This document shows positions 1 to 8,321 of a stretch of 64,000 bases of DNA, one piece after another. Location: NCBI GenBank assembly GCA_003490145.1, contig QULQ01000007.1:124001-188000 (forward strand). Direction: 5' to 3'. The translations under genes and the position numbers were made by a program. The notes under the pieces were generated by a model that saw only the letters and a list, made by a program, of their open reading frames with translations, did not search any database and was not told where the DNA came from. Numbering within the stretch: position 1 is the stretch's first letter; the number at the start of each line of letters is the position of its first letter. This DNA is from Lachnospiraceae bacterium OM04-12BH (lineage in GTDB: Bacteria > Bacillota > Clostridia > Lachnospirales > Lachnospiraceae).

Positions 1-1
1 T

Positions 2-745
2 GGACAGACTGTGGAGGGAATGAAGCAGGTTGCAGAAGAAGGCAGCAGCTATGCGGCTGGTATTAAGGGAAAAGCAGGAGAAATGAAGGAGGTGGCTCTG
101 GCAAGCAAGAAAGAGGCCACAAGTATGCTTTCCGAGATCAATACGGCGGTGAACAGCTCGATCGAAAGCAGTCAGCAGATCCATAAGATAACCAAGCTGA
201 CAGGGGATATCCTCGGAATTGCCGGCACAACAAATCTGCTTGCGCTGAATGCGTCCATAGAGGCAGCAAGGGCAGGAGAGGCAGGAAAGGGATTTGCTGT
301 TGTAGCAGAGGAGATCAGAAATCTGGCGGACAGTTCAAGAGAATCGGCAAACCATATCAAGGAGATCAGCGACAGGGTAGTAGAGAGTGTACAGGAGCTT
401 TCCGATAATGCGACAAGGCTGCTTACCTTTGTCAATACAAAGGTGCTTGCTGATTATGATACACTGGAGAATACAGGGAAAAATTATCATGAAGCGGCAG
501 ATCATGTAGATGAAATGATGTCAGATGTAAAAGAGCAGATCGGCAGGATACAGGAAAGCCTGCAGCATGTCAATACAGCAAATGACAGTATAGAAAAGAC
601 CGTAAATGACAGTAACGGAATGCTTTCTGTGGTTTGGGAAAATAATCACGGAATGGAAGAAGAAATGAAGGATATTTCTTCTTCCATTGAAGATATGTCA
701 GGAGTAGTGGAACAGCTTCAGGACAGTATCCGGTGCTTTAAATGA
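2..745 (+). CDS. Methyl-accepting chemotaxis protein, C-terminal part
   Basis: This is the cytoplasmic signalling half of a chemoreceptor. The frame is open to the left edge, so the true start and any sensor, transmembrane and HAMP regions lie outside the window. The highly conserved hairpin tip is visible ([32 protein letters not shown]), split by rule here only as a description of residues around positions 76-107 of the fragment. Long helical heptads flank it on both sides, as expected for the CheA/CheW-coupled four-helix bundle. The ligand cannot be inferred. Its stop codon overlaps the 3' end of convergent lrgB by 8 bp. It lacks an obvious C-terminal CheR-tethering pentapeptide. Confidence 0.93.
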   Translation, partial: GQTVEGMKQVAEEGSSYAAGIKGKAGEMKEVALASKKEATSMLSEINTAVNSSIESSQQIHKITKLTGDILGIAGTTNLLALNASIEAARAGEAGKGFAVVAEEIRNLADSSRESANHIKEISDRVVESVQELSDNATRLLTFVNTKVLADYDTLENTGKNYHEAADHVDEMMSDVKEQIGRIQESLQHVNTANDSIEKTVNDSNGMLSVVWENNHGMEEEMKDISSSIEDMSGVVEQLQDSIRCFK

Positions 746-1430
746 TGCCTGCAAACAGGGAGGCACCGATCACAGTCATGATACCGGAGACAACGATTGA
801 AAGACTGCTGATGGCACCCTCTACCTCGCCAAGCTCCATTGCCTTGGCTGTTCCGATGGCGTGAGAGGCGCTGCCAAGTGCCACACCCTTTGCCACGGGT
901 TCTGTGATACGGAAGATTTTTAAGATGGTTTCTCCGATCACATTACCAAGGACACCGGTGATGATGATGACAGCGGCAGTGATAGAAACGTAACCGCCCA
1001 GCTCTTCTGATATGCCGATACCGATGGCGGTAGTGATGGACTTGGGAAGCAGGGTTACATATTCCTCATGGGAAAGCCCAAAGAGCAGAACCAGTGCAAG
1101 GACACAGAGAAGGCTTGTAAGTACACCGGAGGCAATACCGGCCAAGATAGCCTTCCAGTTCTTTTTCAGCACAGCAAGCTGATCATACAGGGGAATTGCC
1201 AGAGCAACAGTAGCCGGTGTCAGCAGGTAGCTCAGATATTTGGCACCTTCATTGTAGGTGTTATAATCAATATGACACAGCAGCAGTACACCAATAGTGA
1301 TCACGATGGAGATCAGCAGAGGGTTGAAAACACCGAGATGAAAGCGCTGCTTTAAAAGCATACCAATGCCGTAAGCAAGAAGGCTTACCACAACACCAAA
1401 AAAGACGGAGGTTTCAATGAATGTACTCAT
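738..1430 (-). CDS. lrgB: LrgB/CidB-family membrane protein
   Basis: A 230-residue multi-spanning membrane protein of the LrgB/CidB family, known as the partner of the holin-like LrgA in control of murein hydrolase activity, programmed lysis or, in some bacteria, pyruvate uptake. Hydrophobic segments run the full length, and the family-typical stretch [20 protein letters not shown] lies near residues 182-201. The start ATG overlaps the lrgA stop in an ATGA arrangement, so the two are translationally coupled. Which of the known LrgAB roles applies here is not visible from sequence. Confidence 0.92.
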   Translation of the reverse strand: MSTFIETSVFFGVVVSLLAYGIGMLLKQRFHLGVFNPLLISIVITIGVLLLCHIDYNTYNEGAKYLSYLLTPATVALAIPLYDQLAVLKKNWKAILAGIASGVLTSLLCVLALVLLFGLSHEEYVTLLPKSITTAIGIGISEELGGYVSITAAVIIITGVLGNVIGETILKIFRITEPVAKGVALGSASHAIGTAKAMELGEVEGAISSLSIVVSGIMTVIGASLFAGII

Positions 1431-1804
1431 GAGTTGGAATCTCCTTTCTTTATGCTTTTTTTAGAATTGTTAATGATCTTTTGCGTGACAAGGCCGGAAA
1501 CCGCCATTACAATAATAGTAGACACGATGATCACGATTATGTACGGAAGGAGTGACGGTTTTATGACTGACCAGGACTCCATCAGACCAACGGCAGCAGG
1601 AATGAACATGACAGGCATGATCTCGATCAGGAAGATGCCAGTTTCTCTTACTTCTTCTGCGGCGAACACCCTGAAATGCAGACAGAGCAGCATCAGTAGG
1701 ATTCCATAAATGCTTGAAGGAACCGGCAGCGGGATCAGATAATGCAGGATCTCACCAAGGAAGGATACCAGCAGGATAATAACGAACTGTTTTAAGTACT
1801 TCAC
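1427..1804 (-). CDS. lrgA: CidA/LrgA-family holin-like protein
   Basis: A 125-residue protein with four predicted transmembrane segments and a basic tail, matching the size and pattern of CidA/LrgA proteins (IPLPVPSSIYGILLMLLCL near residues 24-42 is family-typical). The start is GTG with an AGGAG site about nine bases upstream; no ATG fits better. It forms a two-gene operon with lrgB through a 4-bp overlap and is divergent from the TetR-type gene at 1946, whose product is a candidate regulator by position only. Confidence 0.9.
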   Translation of the reverse strand: MKYLKQFVIILLVSFLGEILHYLIPLPVPSSIYGILLMLLCLHFRVFAAEEVRETGIFLIEIMPVMFIPAAVGLMESWSVIKPSLLPYIIVIIVSTIIVMAVSGLVTQKIINNSKKSIKKGDSNS

Positions 1805-1945
1805 GGGATTAAACTCCTTTTTTCTTCATGATAGATTGGTATGGCGCCCAGGAGCTCCCGGTACACCAGCGATTATTGTAGCACCGGGATTTTGTACGGA
1901 CAAGAGTGAATATCAACAAAAAGAAACAGATGCAGGAGGCAGGAA

Positions 1946-2500
1946 ATGTCACAGGTAACCAAAAAGGCACTGGCAGCAGCACTAAAGGATCAGCTTCTGA
2001 AAAAGCCCCTTCATAAGATCACGATCAATGATATCACAGAGGAATGTGGGATCAACCGCATGACCTTTTATTATCATTTTAAGGATATTTATGACCTTGT
2101 GGAGTGGACCTGCGTGGAGGATGCCGTAAGAGCCCTGGAAGGGAATAAAACCTATGATACCTGGCAGCAGGGATTTTATAATATCTTTGAGGCGGTATTA
2201 CAGAATAAGCCATTTATTATGAATGTGTACCACTCTGTAAGCAGGGAGCAGGTAGAAAATTATCTGTATCATATGACATACGGACTGCTGATCGGTGTGG
2301 TGGAAGAGCGGGCTGAGGGACTTAACGTAGGAGAAGAGGAAAAGAAATTTATTGCGGACTTCTATAAATATGCATTTGTAGGGATCATGCTGAACTGGAT
2401 CAAAAATGATATGAAGGAGGATCCGAGGGATATTATCGATAAGCTGAGTGTGCTCATAAGTGGTGATATCACAAGGGCACTGAAAAAATATGCGAATTAA
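1946..2500 (+). CDS. TetR/AcrR-family transcriptional regulator
   Basis: A 184-residue one-component regulator. Residues about 20-50 form the N-terminal helix-turn-helix, with the TetR signature INRMTFYYHFKDIYDLVEW. The C-terminal half resembles the ligand domain of DhaS-type members, with a conserved late segment FYKYAFVGIMLNWIKNDMKEDP. A GGAGG site precedes the ATG. It is divergent from lrgAB across a 141-bp intergenic region; control of lrgAB or autoregulation is inferred only from this arrangement. The ligand is unknown. Confidence 0.88.
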   Translation: MSQVTKKALAAALKDQLLKKPLHKITINDITEECGINRMTFYYHFKDIYDLVEWTCVEDAVRALEGNKTYDTWQQGFYNIFEAVLQNKPFIMNVYHSVSREQVENYLYHMTYGLLIGVVEERAEGLNVGEEEKKFIADFYKYAFVGIMLNWIKNDMKEDPRDIIDKLSVLISGDITRALKKYAN

Positions 2501-2621
2501 ATGAATTATTGTCAGATTTAAGCAGGTGTGCCATAATAGAGAAAATTGTGTGTGAAATGATTATGGGACAAATGATATGGAATACTTCGGATAGAGTACA
2601 GGATAAGGATGGAGAGAAGCT

Positions 2622-3137
2622 ATGAGTGAAAAAATAGAATTCTGGGATATTTATGACAGCAATAGGAAGCTGACAGGACGTACCATGAAGCGGAATGACT
2701 GGATCCTTCAGGATGGGGAATATCATCTGACTGTACTTGGTGTTGTCAGAAGAAGGGACGGAAAATTCCTGATCACAAGAAGAGTCATGACAAAGGCATG
2801 GGCGCCTGGCTGGTGGGAGGTATCCGGTGGTGGTGTAATGGCCGGAGAAAGCTCAGAGGAAGCAGTGAAAAGAGAAGTACAGGAAGAAACCGGACTTGAT
2901 GTGGAAAAGCTTGACAGAGAGTATCTGTTTACCTACCACAGGGAAAACCCGGGTAAGGGAGATAACTATTTCGTGGATGTGTACCGCTTTACCGGTGATT
3001 TTACAGAGGAAGATGTGACCCCACAGCCGGAAGAGACCCTTGGCTTCAAGCTGGCAACACCAGATGAAATCAGGGCGCTTGCAGCGGAGGGGATCTTCCT
3101 TCACTATGACAGTATCAGGGCAGCCTTCGAGAACTGA
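2622..3137 (+). CDS. NUDIX hydrolase
   Basis: A 171-residue single-domain NUDIX protein. The full Nudix box GX5EX7REUXEEXGU is present at residues 70-92 (G70, E76, R84, E85, E88, E89, G91), so metal-dependent pyrophosphohydrolase chemistry should be intact. The N-terminal pattern (WDIYDSNRKLTGRTMKR) resembles the YfcD/isopentenyl diphosphate isomerase-like subgroup, but these are often nucleotide or sugar-nucleotide hydrolases and the substrate cannot be read off. It is convergent with the sodium-pump genes, only 2 bp from the end of the small gene at 3140. Confidence 0.9.
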   Translation: MSEKIEFWDIYDSNRKLTGRTMKRNDWILQDGEYHLTVLGVVRRRDGKFLITRRVMTKAWAPGWWEVSGGGVMAGESSEEAVKREVQEETGLDVEKLDREYLFTYHRENPGKGDNYFVDVYRFTGDFTEEDVTPQPEETLGFKLATPDEIRALAAEGIFLHYDSIRAAFEN

Positions 3138-3139
3138 GG

Positions 3140-3271
3140 TTATTCTTTCTTTTTCTCCGGGATCCTTGCGACAAGTGCGGTGACGCCCATGATCAGAAGG
3201 ATGGAAACGAAGATGCCAAGCAGGCCAAGACCTGCGATTTTCAGTGCGATAATAAGATTTGCCGTCATCAT
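3140..3271 (-). CDS. 43-residue OadG-like single-span membrane protein
   Basis: A small gene with an AAGGAG site followed by tandem ATG ATG codons. The product has one hydrophobic helix (about residues 5-35, IIALKIAGLGLLGIFVSILL) and a charged tail ending IPEKKKE. It lies 33 bp downstream of the sodium-pump beta subunit on the same strand. Gamma subunits (OadG) of sodium-pumping decarboxylases have just this layout, one N-terminal membrane helix and a polar tail, but are usually about twice as long. I infer a miniature gamma subunit; homology is not provable at this size. Either ATG could be used. Confidence 0.68.
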   Translation of the reverse strand: MMTANLIIALKIAGLGLLGIFVSILLIMGVTALVARIPEKKKE

Positions 3272-3304
3272 AAATCTCCTTTTCTTCTATAATATATATG
3301 ATGC

Positions 3305-4441
3305 TTACAGGTAAGCAGAAACCAGGGTGATCATCAGACCACCTGCGATGGCAGATGCGATCTGACCGGAAACATTGGCACCGGCAGCATGCATGATCAG
3401 GATATTCTGAGGATTCTCAGAAAGAGCCAGCTTCTGTACTACTCTTGAGGACATGGGAAAGGCAGAAATGCCAGCCGCACCAACCATGGGATTGATCTTT
3501 TCCTTCAGGAACAGGTTCAGGAATTTGGCAAACAGGACACCGCCAATGGTATCGAAAATAAAAGCAAAGAGTCCGATCGCCATGATCAGCAGAGTATCGG
3601 TTCTGACGAAGCTTTCCGCCTGCATACTGAAGGAAATAGTGATGCCAAGAAACAGGGTGATCAGATTGGCAAGGGTATTCTGTGCAGTCTCGGACATGGT
3701 GCCAAGGACGCCGCATTCCCGGATCAGATTGCCGAACATGAGGAAGCCGACAAGGGAAACACTGGTCGGGGCGATGAGCCCGACAATAAACGTAACAACG
3801 ATAGGAAATGCAATACGCACTCTTTTGGAAACGGATGAGGCCTGGTAGTTCATGGTCATGGTCCGTTCTTTTTTTGTAGTGACAAGCCGGATGGCAAAGG
3901 GCTGGATGATAGGAACCAACGCCATATAGGAATAAGCAGCCACAGCAATGGCACCGATATAGTTAGAGTGCAGGATCTGCGAAACCAGTATGGAGGTAGG
4001 ACCGTCAGCAGCACCGATAATAGAGATGGAGGCGGCATCCTTTAAGTCAAAGCCAAGGAGCGTAGCCAGGATCAGTGCAGCAAAAATGCCGAACTGGGCA
4101 GCAGCACCATACAGGAACAGGGCTGGCTTTGAAAGAAGAGGTCCAAAGTCGATCATGGCACCAATACCGATAAACAGAAGGATCGGCAGTGCTTCCGAAG
4201 CTTCGATCCCGATGTGGAACAGCCATTCTACAATGCCCTGTGTTTCACCAACACCGCTGACGACCTGATTCAGTGCGCTGCTGAAGGGAAGGTTGACCAG
4301 AATGGCACCAAATCCCATGGGAAGCAGGAGAGATGGCTCATATTCTTTTTTGATGGCGAGATAGATCAGAAGCAGGCCGATCAGGTACATGACAAGCTGC
4401 TTCCAGGTGATGGCTAATAAGCCGGAAATCAGAAAATCCAT
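3305..4441 (-). CDS. oadB: Sodium-translocating decarboxylase beta subunit
   Basis: A 378-residue polytopic membrane protein of the OadB/GcdB/MmdB family, the subunit that couples decarboxylation of a carboxybiotin carrier to export of sodium. The signature GAADGPTSI is at residues 143-151, placing Asp146 where the sodium-binding aspartate of characterised beta subunits sits, and the late motif GAAGISAFPMSSRVVQKL is present. No alpha (carboxyltransferase) or biotin carrier gene lies in the window, so the decarboxylase substrate (oxaloacetate, methylmalonyl-CoA or glutaconyl-CoA) is unknown. Transcription appears to start at 4614 behind a structured leader with a terminator. Confidence 0.93.
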   Translation of the reverse strand: MDFLISGLLAITWKQLVMYLIGLLLIYLAIKKEYEPSLLLPMGFGAILVNLPFSSALNQVVSGVGETQGIVEWLFHIGIEASEALPILLFIGIGAMIDFGPLLSKPALFLYGAAAQFGIFAALILATLLGFDLKDAASISIIGAADGPTSILVSQILHSNYIGAIAVAAYSYMALVPIIQPFAIRLVTTKKERTMTMNYQASSVSKRVRIAFPIVVTFIVGLIAPTSVSLVGFLMFGNLIRECGVLGTMSETAQNTLANLITLFLGITISFSMQAESFVRTDTLLIMAIGLFAFIFDTIGGVLFAKFLNLFLKEKINPMVGAAGISAFPMSSRVVQKLALSENPQNILIMHAAGANVSGQIASAIAGGLMITLVSAYL

Positions 4442-4490
4442 AATAGTATCCTTTCTCTTGATCGTGATATTAAGGGGTTGTCAGGGTATA

Positions 4491-4534
4491 AAAAAAGACC
4501 CTTATTACAGAGTGTTCCCTGTAATAAAAGTCTT
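4491..4534 (-). terminator. Intrinsic terminator in the oadB leader
   Basis: On the minus strand a long hairpin (arms around TTATTACAG and CTGTAATAA, extended by AAGAC and GTCTT) is followed by seven U residues. Its 5' arm overlaps the 3' strand of the P1 helix of the adjoining RNA element, the usual expression platform of a transcriptional riboswitch. It lies about 50 nt before the oadB start. Confidence 0.85.
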
Positions 4535-4614
4535 ACCATTTCAATTTCAGGCGGGTTGTCAAACCGTGATGACGCCTGGAAATCCACCGAAGTGCCGGCT
4601 ACTCCCTTTTGTAT
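4525..4614 (-). ncRNA. yybP-ykoY-like (manganese) riboswitch aptamer
   Basis: Read on the minus strand, the leader contains AAAAGGGAGTAGC near its 5' end, CGTCATC inside a hairpin closed by CAGGCG and CGCCTG, and GGTAAGACTTTTAT at the 3' end. These match, in order and spacing, the conserved GGGGAGUAGC, CGUCA and GCAAGACCUUU blocks of the yybP-ykoY family as I remember it; AAAAG pairs with CTTTT to close P1. Family members sense Mn2+ and usually control manganese exporters or TerC proteins, so a sodium-pump subunit is an unusual client. The assignment is from memory of the consensus, not a covariance search. Confidence 0.62.
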
Positions 4615-4620
4615 GATGAT

Positions 4621-4649
4621 ATCATAACTGTTTCCGGTGGCGGTGTCAA
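4621..4649 (-). promoter_or_regulatory. Promoter for the oadB leader
   Basis: On the minus strand TTGACA (4649-4644) and TATGAT (4626-4621) are separated by exactly 17 bp. The predicted start, about seven bases downstream, coincides with the 5' edge of the riboswitch-like RNA. Confidence 0.85.
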
Positions 4650-4698
4650 CAGTTTTTGAGAGTGCATTTTTCGTTGCATTTTTCCGGGGGATTAGAAA

Positions 4699-4727
4699 TT
4701 GACAAAATGGCTATTCTACCTTATGAT
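4699..4727 (+). promoter_or_regulatory. Promoter for the aspS T-box leader
   Basis: TTGACA at 4699-4704 and TATGAT at 4722-4727 with a 17-bp spacer. It is divergent from, and about 50 bp away from, the oadB leader promoter. Confidence 0.85.
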
Positions 4728-4733
4728 ATAGGA

Positions 4734-5072
4734 AGCATAAAAGGAAACAATGTGAAAAGCGATGACGAAGAGAAGTAGTATGAGAATTCACTTCCAGAGA
4801 GCCGGCACAGGTGGGAGCCCGGCAGCAGAGCTCATATGAATAACACTTCCGAGCTGCAGACTGAAAGCCGTACCTGTTTTGCTGAGGGTGATTTCCAGAA
4901 GGCTGATATGATATTTTACAGGAACTCACAGAAAGTATTCAGAAGGGTTGGAGAGTAGGAACGCCGGCAGCTGGCCGTAATTCAGTTTAAGTGACTGCAG
5001 ATGCAGTAAATCAGGTGGTACCGCGGATCATGATTCGTCCTGAATTGATGAACTTCAATTCGGGGTGTTTTT
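4734..5072 (+). ncRNA. T-box leader of aspS
   Basis: The conserved T-box AGGTGGTACCGCGG is at 5013-5026, immediately before an intrinsic terminator. Upstream, Stem I is recognisable: the GATGA-type K-turn bases, AGTAGTATGAG paired with CTCATA, AGAGAGCCGG and the apical region, then TGAATAACACTTCCGAGC on the 3' side. The specifier position most consistent with T-box layout is AAC at 4842-4844, an asparagine codon, rather than an aspartate codon. Uncharged cognate tRNA would pair with the T-box and prevent termination, raising aspS and probably trkAH transcription. Confidence 0.9.
5036..5072 (+). terminator. T-box terminator upstream of aspS
   Basis: A 12-bp stem (5036-5047 with 5056-5067, including G-U pairs), an 8-nt loop and a run of five T. 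It is mutually exclusive with the antiterminator formed by the T-box at 5013-5026. Confidence 0.88.
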
Positions 5073-5154
5073 ATTTTATGGCAGAAAGGCAGCCCGGTGA
5101 AGTGCTTATCCTGTTAAGCAGGGTCATGAAAAAGAAAAGAAAGAGGAGAAAGAA

Positions 5155-6906
5155 ATGGAATTATCAACACTGTATCGTGAAAGAACACTGGACAGGCTTT
5201 CCGAAGATGATATCGGTAAGGTTCTGAAGGTAGCCGGATGGGTAGAGAATATCCGTGACCATGGTGGTGTATCCTTCATTGATTTAAGAGACATGTACGG
5301 CGTACTGCAGATCGTTATGAGGAATACCGACCTGCTGAAGGGAATCAGTAAGGAAGACTGTGTGACGATCACGGGAGAGGTAGAGAAGAGAGATGAGGAA
5401 ACCTACAATCCAAAGATCCCTACAGGAACGATTGAACTGGAGGCACACTCTATCGAAATCCTTGGTAAGGTTTACAAGCCGCTGCCGTTTGAGATCGCAG
5501 CCTCCAAAGAGATCAGAGAGGACTTACGTCTGAAATACCGTTACCTTGACTTGAGAAACAGAAAGGTTTTGGATAACATGATCTTCCGTTCCGAGGTGAT
5601 CGCATTCCTGCGCCAGAAGATGACGGAGATGGGATTTATGGAAATGCAGACCCCCATTCTGTGTGCTTCTTCTCCGGAAGGCGCAAGAGACTACATCGTT
5701 CCGTCAAGACATTACAAGGGTAAGTTCTATGCACTGCCTCAGGCACCCCAGCAGTATAAGCAGCTCCTGATGGTATCCGGAATTGATAAGTACTTCCAGA
5801 TCGCACCCTGCTTCCGCGATGAGGATGCAAGAGCAGACCGTTCTCCCGGAGAATTCTACCAGCTTGATTTCGAGATGAGCTTTGCTACCCAGGAGGATGT
5901 ATTCCGGGTAGGTGAGGAGGTTCTGACAGCCACCTTTGAAAAATTCGCACCGAAGGGCTTCCAGGTTACACAGGCACCTTATCCGGTTATCAGTTATAAA
6001 CAGGCCATGCTGGAGTTCGGCTCCGATAAGCCTGATCTTCGGAACCCGCTGAGAATTATTGATTTGTCCGAATTCTTTGACCGCTGTACCTTCAAGCCTT
6101 TCCAGAACAAGACAGTAAGAGCTATTAAGATCCACGGTCATCAGTCCAAGGGCTTTCATGAAAAGATGCTGAAGTTTGCTACCGGAATCGGCATGGGAGG
6201 ACTTGGCTATCTGGAGGTACAGGAGGATCTGTCCTATAAAGGGCCGATCGACAAGTTTATCCCGGATGATATGAAGGCAGAGCTCCGTGAAAAAGCAGGG
6301 CTTGAAGCAGAAGATACCATCTTCTTTATCGCAGACAAGGAAGAGCGGGCAGCAGGCTATGCCGGACAGATCCGTAATGAGCTTGGCGCCAGACTGGACC
6401 TTTATGAGAAGAACGCATACCGTTTCTGCTTTGTTAATGACTTCCCGATGTTTGAGCTGGATGAGGAGACAAAGAAGATCGGATTTACCCATAATCCCTT
6501 CTCCATGCCGCAGGGGGGACTGGATGCACTTTTAAATAAGGATCCGCTGGAAATACTGGCATATCAGTACGATATTGTCTGCAATGGAGTAGAGCTTTCT
6601 TCCGGAGCAGTCCGTAACCACAGCATTGACATCATGGTCAAGGCCTTTGAGATCGCAGGCTATGATGAAGAAGTACTGAAGCAGAAGTTTGGAGCACTCT
6701 ATCAGGCATTCCAGTTTGGTGCACCGCCGCATGCAGGCATGGCACCCGGGGTAGACCGGATGATCATGCTTCTCCGCAATGAGGAGAATATCCGGGAGAT
6801 CATTGCCTTCCCGATGAGTGGTACAGCACAGGATCTGATGTGTGGGGCACCGAATGAGGTAACGGAGCAGCAGCTTCGCGAGGTTCATATTAAGGTAAGA
6901 GCGTAG
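5155..6906 (+). CDS. aspS: Aspartyl-tRNA synthetase
   Basis: A 583-residue class II synthetase of the bacterial AspRS type. It has the N-terminal OB-fold anticodon domain (about residues 1-110, VAGWVENIRDHGGVSFIDLRD), the catalytic core with motif 2 (FRDEDARADRSPGEFYQLD near 223-241), the inserted GAD domain, and motif 3 near the C-terminus (GMAPGVDRMIMLL). GAGGAG precedes the ATG. The T-box upstream appears to read an Asn codon, which would suit a non-discriminating AspRS that also loads tRNA-Asn for GatCAB amidation; sequence alone does not settle this. trkA follows after 22 bp. Confidence 0.97.
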   Translation: MELSTLYRERTLDRLSEDDIGKVLKVAGWVENIRDHGGVSFIDLRDMYGVLQIVMRNTDLLKGISKEDCVTITGEVEKRDEETYNPKIPTGTIELEAHSIEILGKVYKPLPFEIAASKEIREDLRLKYRYLDLRNRKVLDNMIFRSEVIAFLRQKMTEMGFMEMQTPILCASSPEGARDYIVPSRHYKGKFYALPQAPQQYKQLLMVSGIDKYFQIAPCFRDEDARADRSPGEFYQLDFEMSFATQEDVFRVGEEVLTATFEKFAPKGFQVTQAPYPVISYKQAMLEFGSDKPDLRNPLRIIDLSEFFDRCTFKPFQNKTVRAIKIHGHQSKGFHEKMLKFATGIGMGGLGYLEVQEDLSYKGPIDKFIPDDMKAELREKAGLEAEDTIFFIADKEERAAGYAGQIRNELGARLDLYEKNAYRFCFVNDFPMFELDEETKKIGFTHNPFSMPQGGLDALLNKDPLEILAYQYDIVCNGVELSSGAVRNHSIDIMVKAFEIAGYDEEVLKQKFGALYQAFQFGAPPHAGMAPGVDRMIMLLRNEENIREIIAFPMSGTAQDLMCGAPNEVTEQQLREVHIKVRA

Positions 6907-6928
6907 GACTCAAAAGTGAGGAATCATA

Positions 6929-8311
6929 ATGAAATCACGCAGTGATATAAAAATATTTATTGTAGGAGGAGGCGAGATTGGCCGTTCGCTTGCCGGACAG
7001 CTTTCCAGGGATGGATATGAACTGACCCTGATCGACAGAAACCAGGATGTGGTAAAGAGCCTGAGCAACAGCTTTGATATTATCTGCTTTGAAGGTAATG
7101 GCGCTTCCTATACCACACTGCAGGAGCTTTCCGCAGGCAAGGCAGATATCTGGATTGCCGTGACAGAGTCCGATGAACTGAATATACTGAGCTGTATGAC
7201 AGCCCATATGATGGGAGCCAAGCATACCATTGCCCGTATCAGGGACGTGGATTATGCAAGGCAGAATCATTTTTACAAGGATAAGCTGGGGCTTTCCATG
7301 ATCATTAACCCGGAGCTGGCAACGGCTCTGGAGATCTTCCGGCTGCTTCGTTTCCCGCTGGCAACCCGTGTGGAAACCTTTGCAAGAGGCAGAGCGGAGC
7401 TTGTCCAGATCAATGTCCGGAATGAAAGCCCGCTGATCGGCCATTCCCTGATCGAGATGAACCAGGATATGGGGATCAACCTGCTGATCTGTGCGATCGT
7501 CCGGGACGGGGAGGCCTTTGTGCCAAAAGGAAATACGGTGATCAGCAGAGGGGATATCCTGTATATGACAGGTGCTGCGGATGAATTCCGTAAATCCTTC
7601 AAAAAGATCAAGCTTCCGGTAAAGCCGCTGCAGTCCGTTATGATCGCAGGAGGCGGACGGATAGCTTATTATCTGGCAGAGGCAGTGCTGGAGCAGGGGG
7701 CGAAGGTAACCCTGATCGAGAAAAATAAGGTGATGGCAACAGAGCTTTCTGAAGCCGTGGAAGGGATCAACGTGGTATGCGATGATGCGCTTGCCTATTT
7801 TGATTCCATGTCCCAGTCGGATATCGAGAATACAGACGCATTTATTACGATCACAGATAATGATGAATATAATCTGGTGGCAGCCATGTATGGGGAGTCC
7901 CAGGGTATCAGCAAGGTGATTTCCAGGATCGCAGCCAAATCAAGGCTTAAGGTGCTGCCGGAGGGGAGCAAGATCTGTACGATCTCAAGAGAGGATGTTG
8001 CAGCGGACAGAATTCTTGGCTACAGCAGATCTCTTCTGAATGCAGAGGATAATGATGCGGTGGAATCTCTGTACCGTCTGATGGATGGCAGACTGGAGAT
8101 CATCGAGTTTAAGGTGGATGACAGGGATCTGAACCTGAATACCCCACTGAAGGATCTGAGAATGAAACAGAATATGCTGATCGGCTGTATTATCCGTGAT
8201 TTCCGGATCATCATTCCCAGGGGTGATGATGTGATCCTTCCAGGAGATACGGTACTGGTAGCTGTCATTGACAGACAGATCGCAAGACTGGAAGACATAT
8301 TTGCTTCCTAG
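6929..8311 (+). CDS. trkA: Trk potassium uptake regulator TrkA
   Basis: A 460-residue cytosolic gating protein with two tandem RCK modules. Rossmann glycine motifs occur near residues 11-16 (VGGGEIGRSLA) and 235-240 (IAGGGRIAYYLAE), each followed by an RCK-C domain (the second ends at ILPGDTVLVAVIDRQ). Such full-length double-RCK proteins bind NAD(H) or nucleotides and regulate the TrkH channel encoded ten bases downstream. It probably shares the aspS transcript. Confidence 0.94.
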   Translation: MKSRSDIKIFIVGGGEIGRSLAGQLSRDGYELTLIDRNQDVVKSLSNSFDIICFEGNGASYTTLQELSAGKADIWIAVTESDELNILSCMTAHMMGAKHTIARIRDVDYARQNHFYKDKLGLSMIINPELATALEIFRLLRFPLATRVETFARGRAELVQINVRNESPLIGHSLIEMNQDMGINLLICAIVRDGEAFVPKGNTVISRGDILYMTGAADEFRKSFKKIKLPVKPLQSVMIAGGGRIAYYLAEAVLEQGAKVTLIEKNKVMATELSEAVEGINVVCDDALAYFDSMSQSDIENTDAFITITDNDEYNLVAAMYGESQGISKVISRIAAKSRLKVLPEGSKICTISREDVAADRILGYSRSLLNAEDNDAVESLYRLMDGRLEIIEFKVDDRDLNLNTPLKDLRMKQNMLIGCIIRDFRIIIPRGDDVILPGDTVLVAVIDRQIARLEDIFAS

Positions 8312-8321
8312 GAGCAGAGAA

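Noticed and set aside
4491..4614. Na+ riboswitch as the primary call for the oadB leader
   Set aside because: It would fit the sodium pump well, but the blocks seen match my memory of yybP-ykoY better; kept as an alternative in the findings.
5704..6492. 262-residue open frame antisense to aspS
   Set aside because: It lies wholly inside aspS, has no ribosome site and no recognisable domain; it is a shadow of the synthetase codons.
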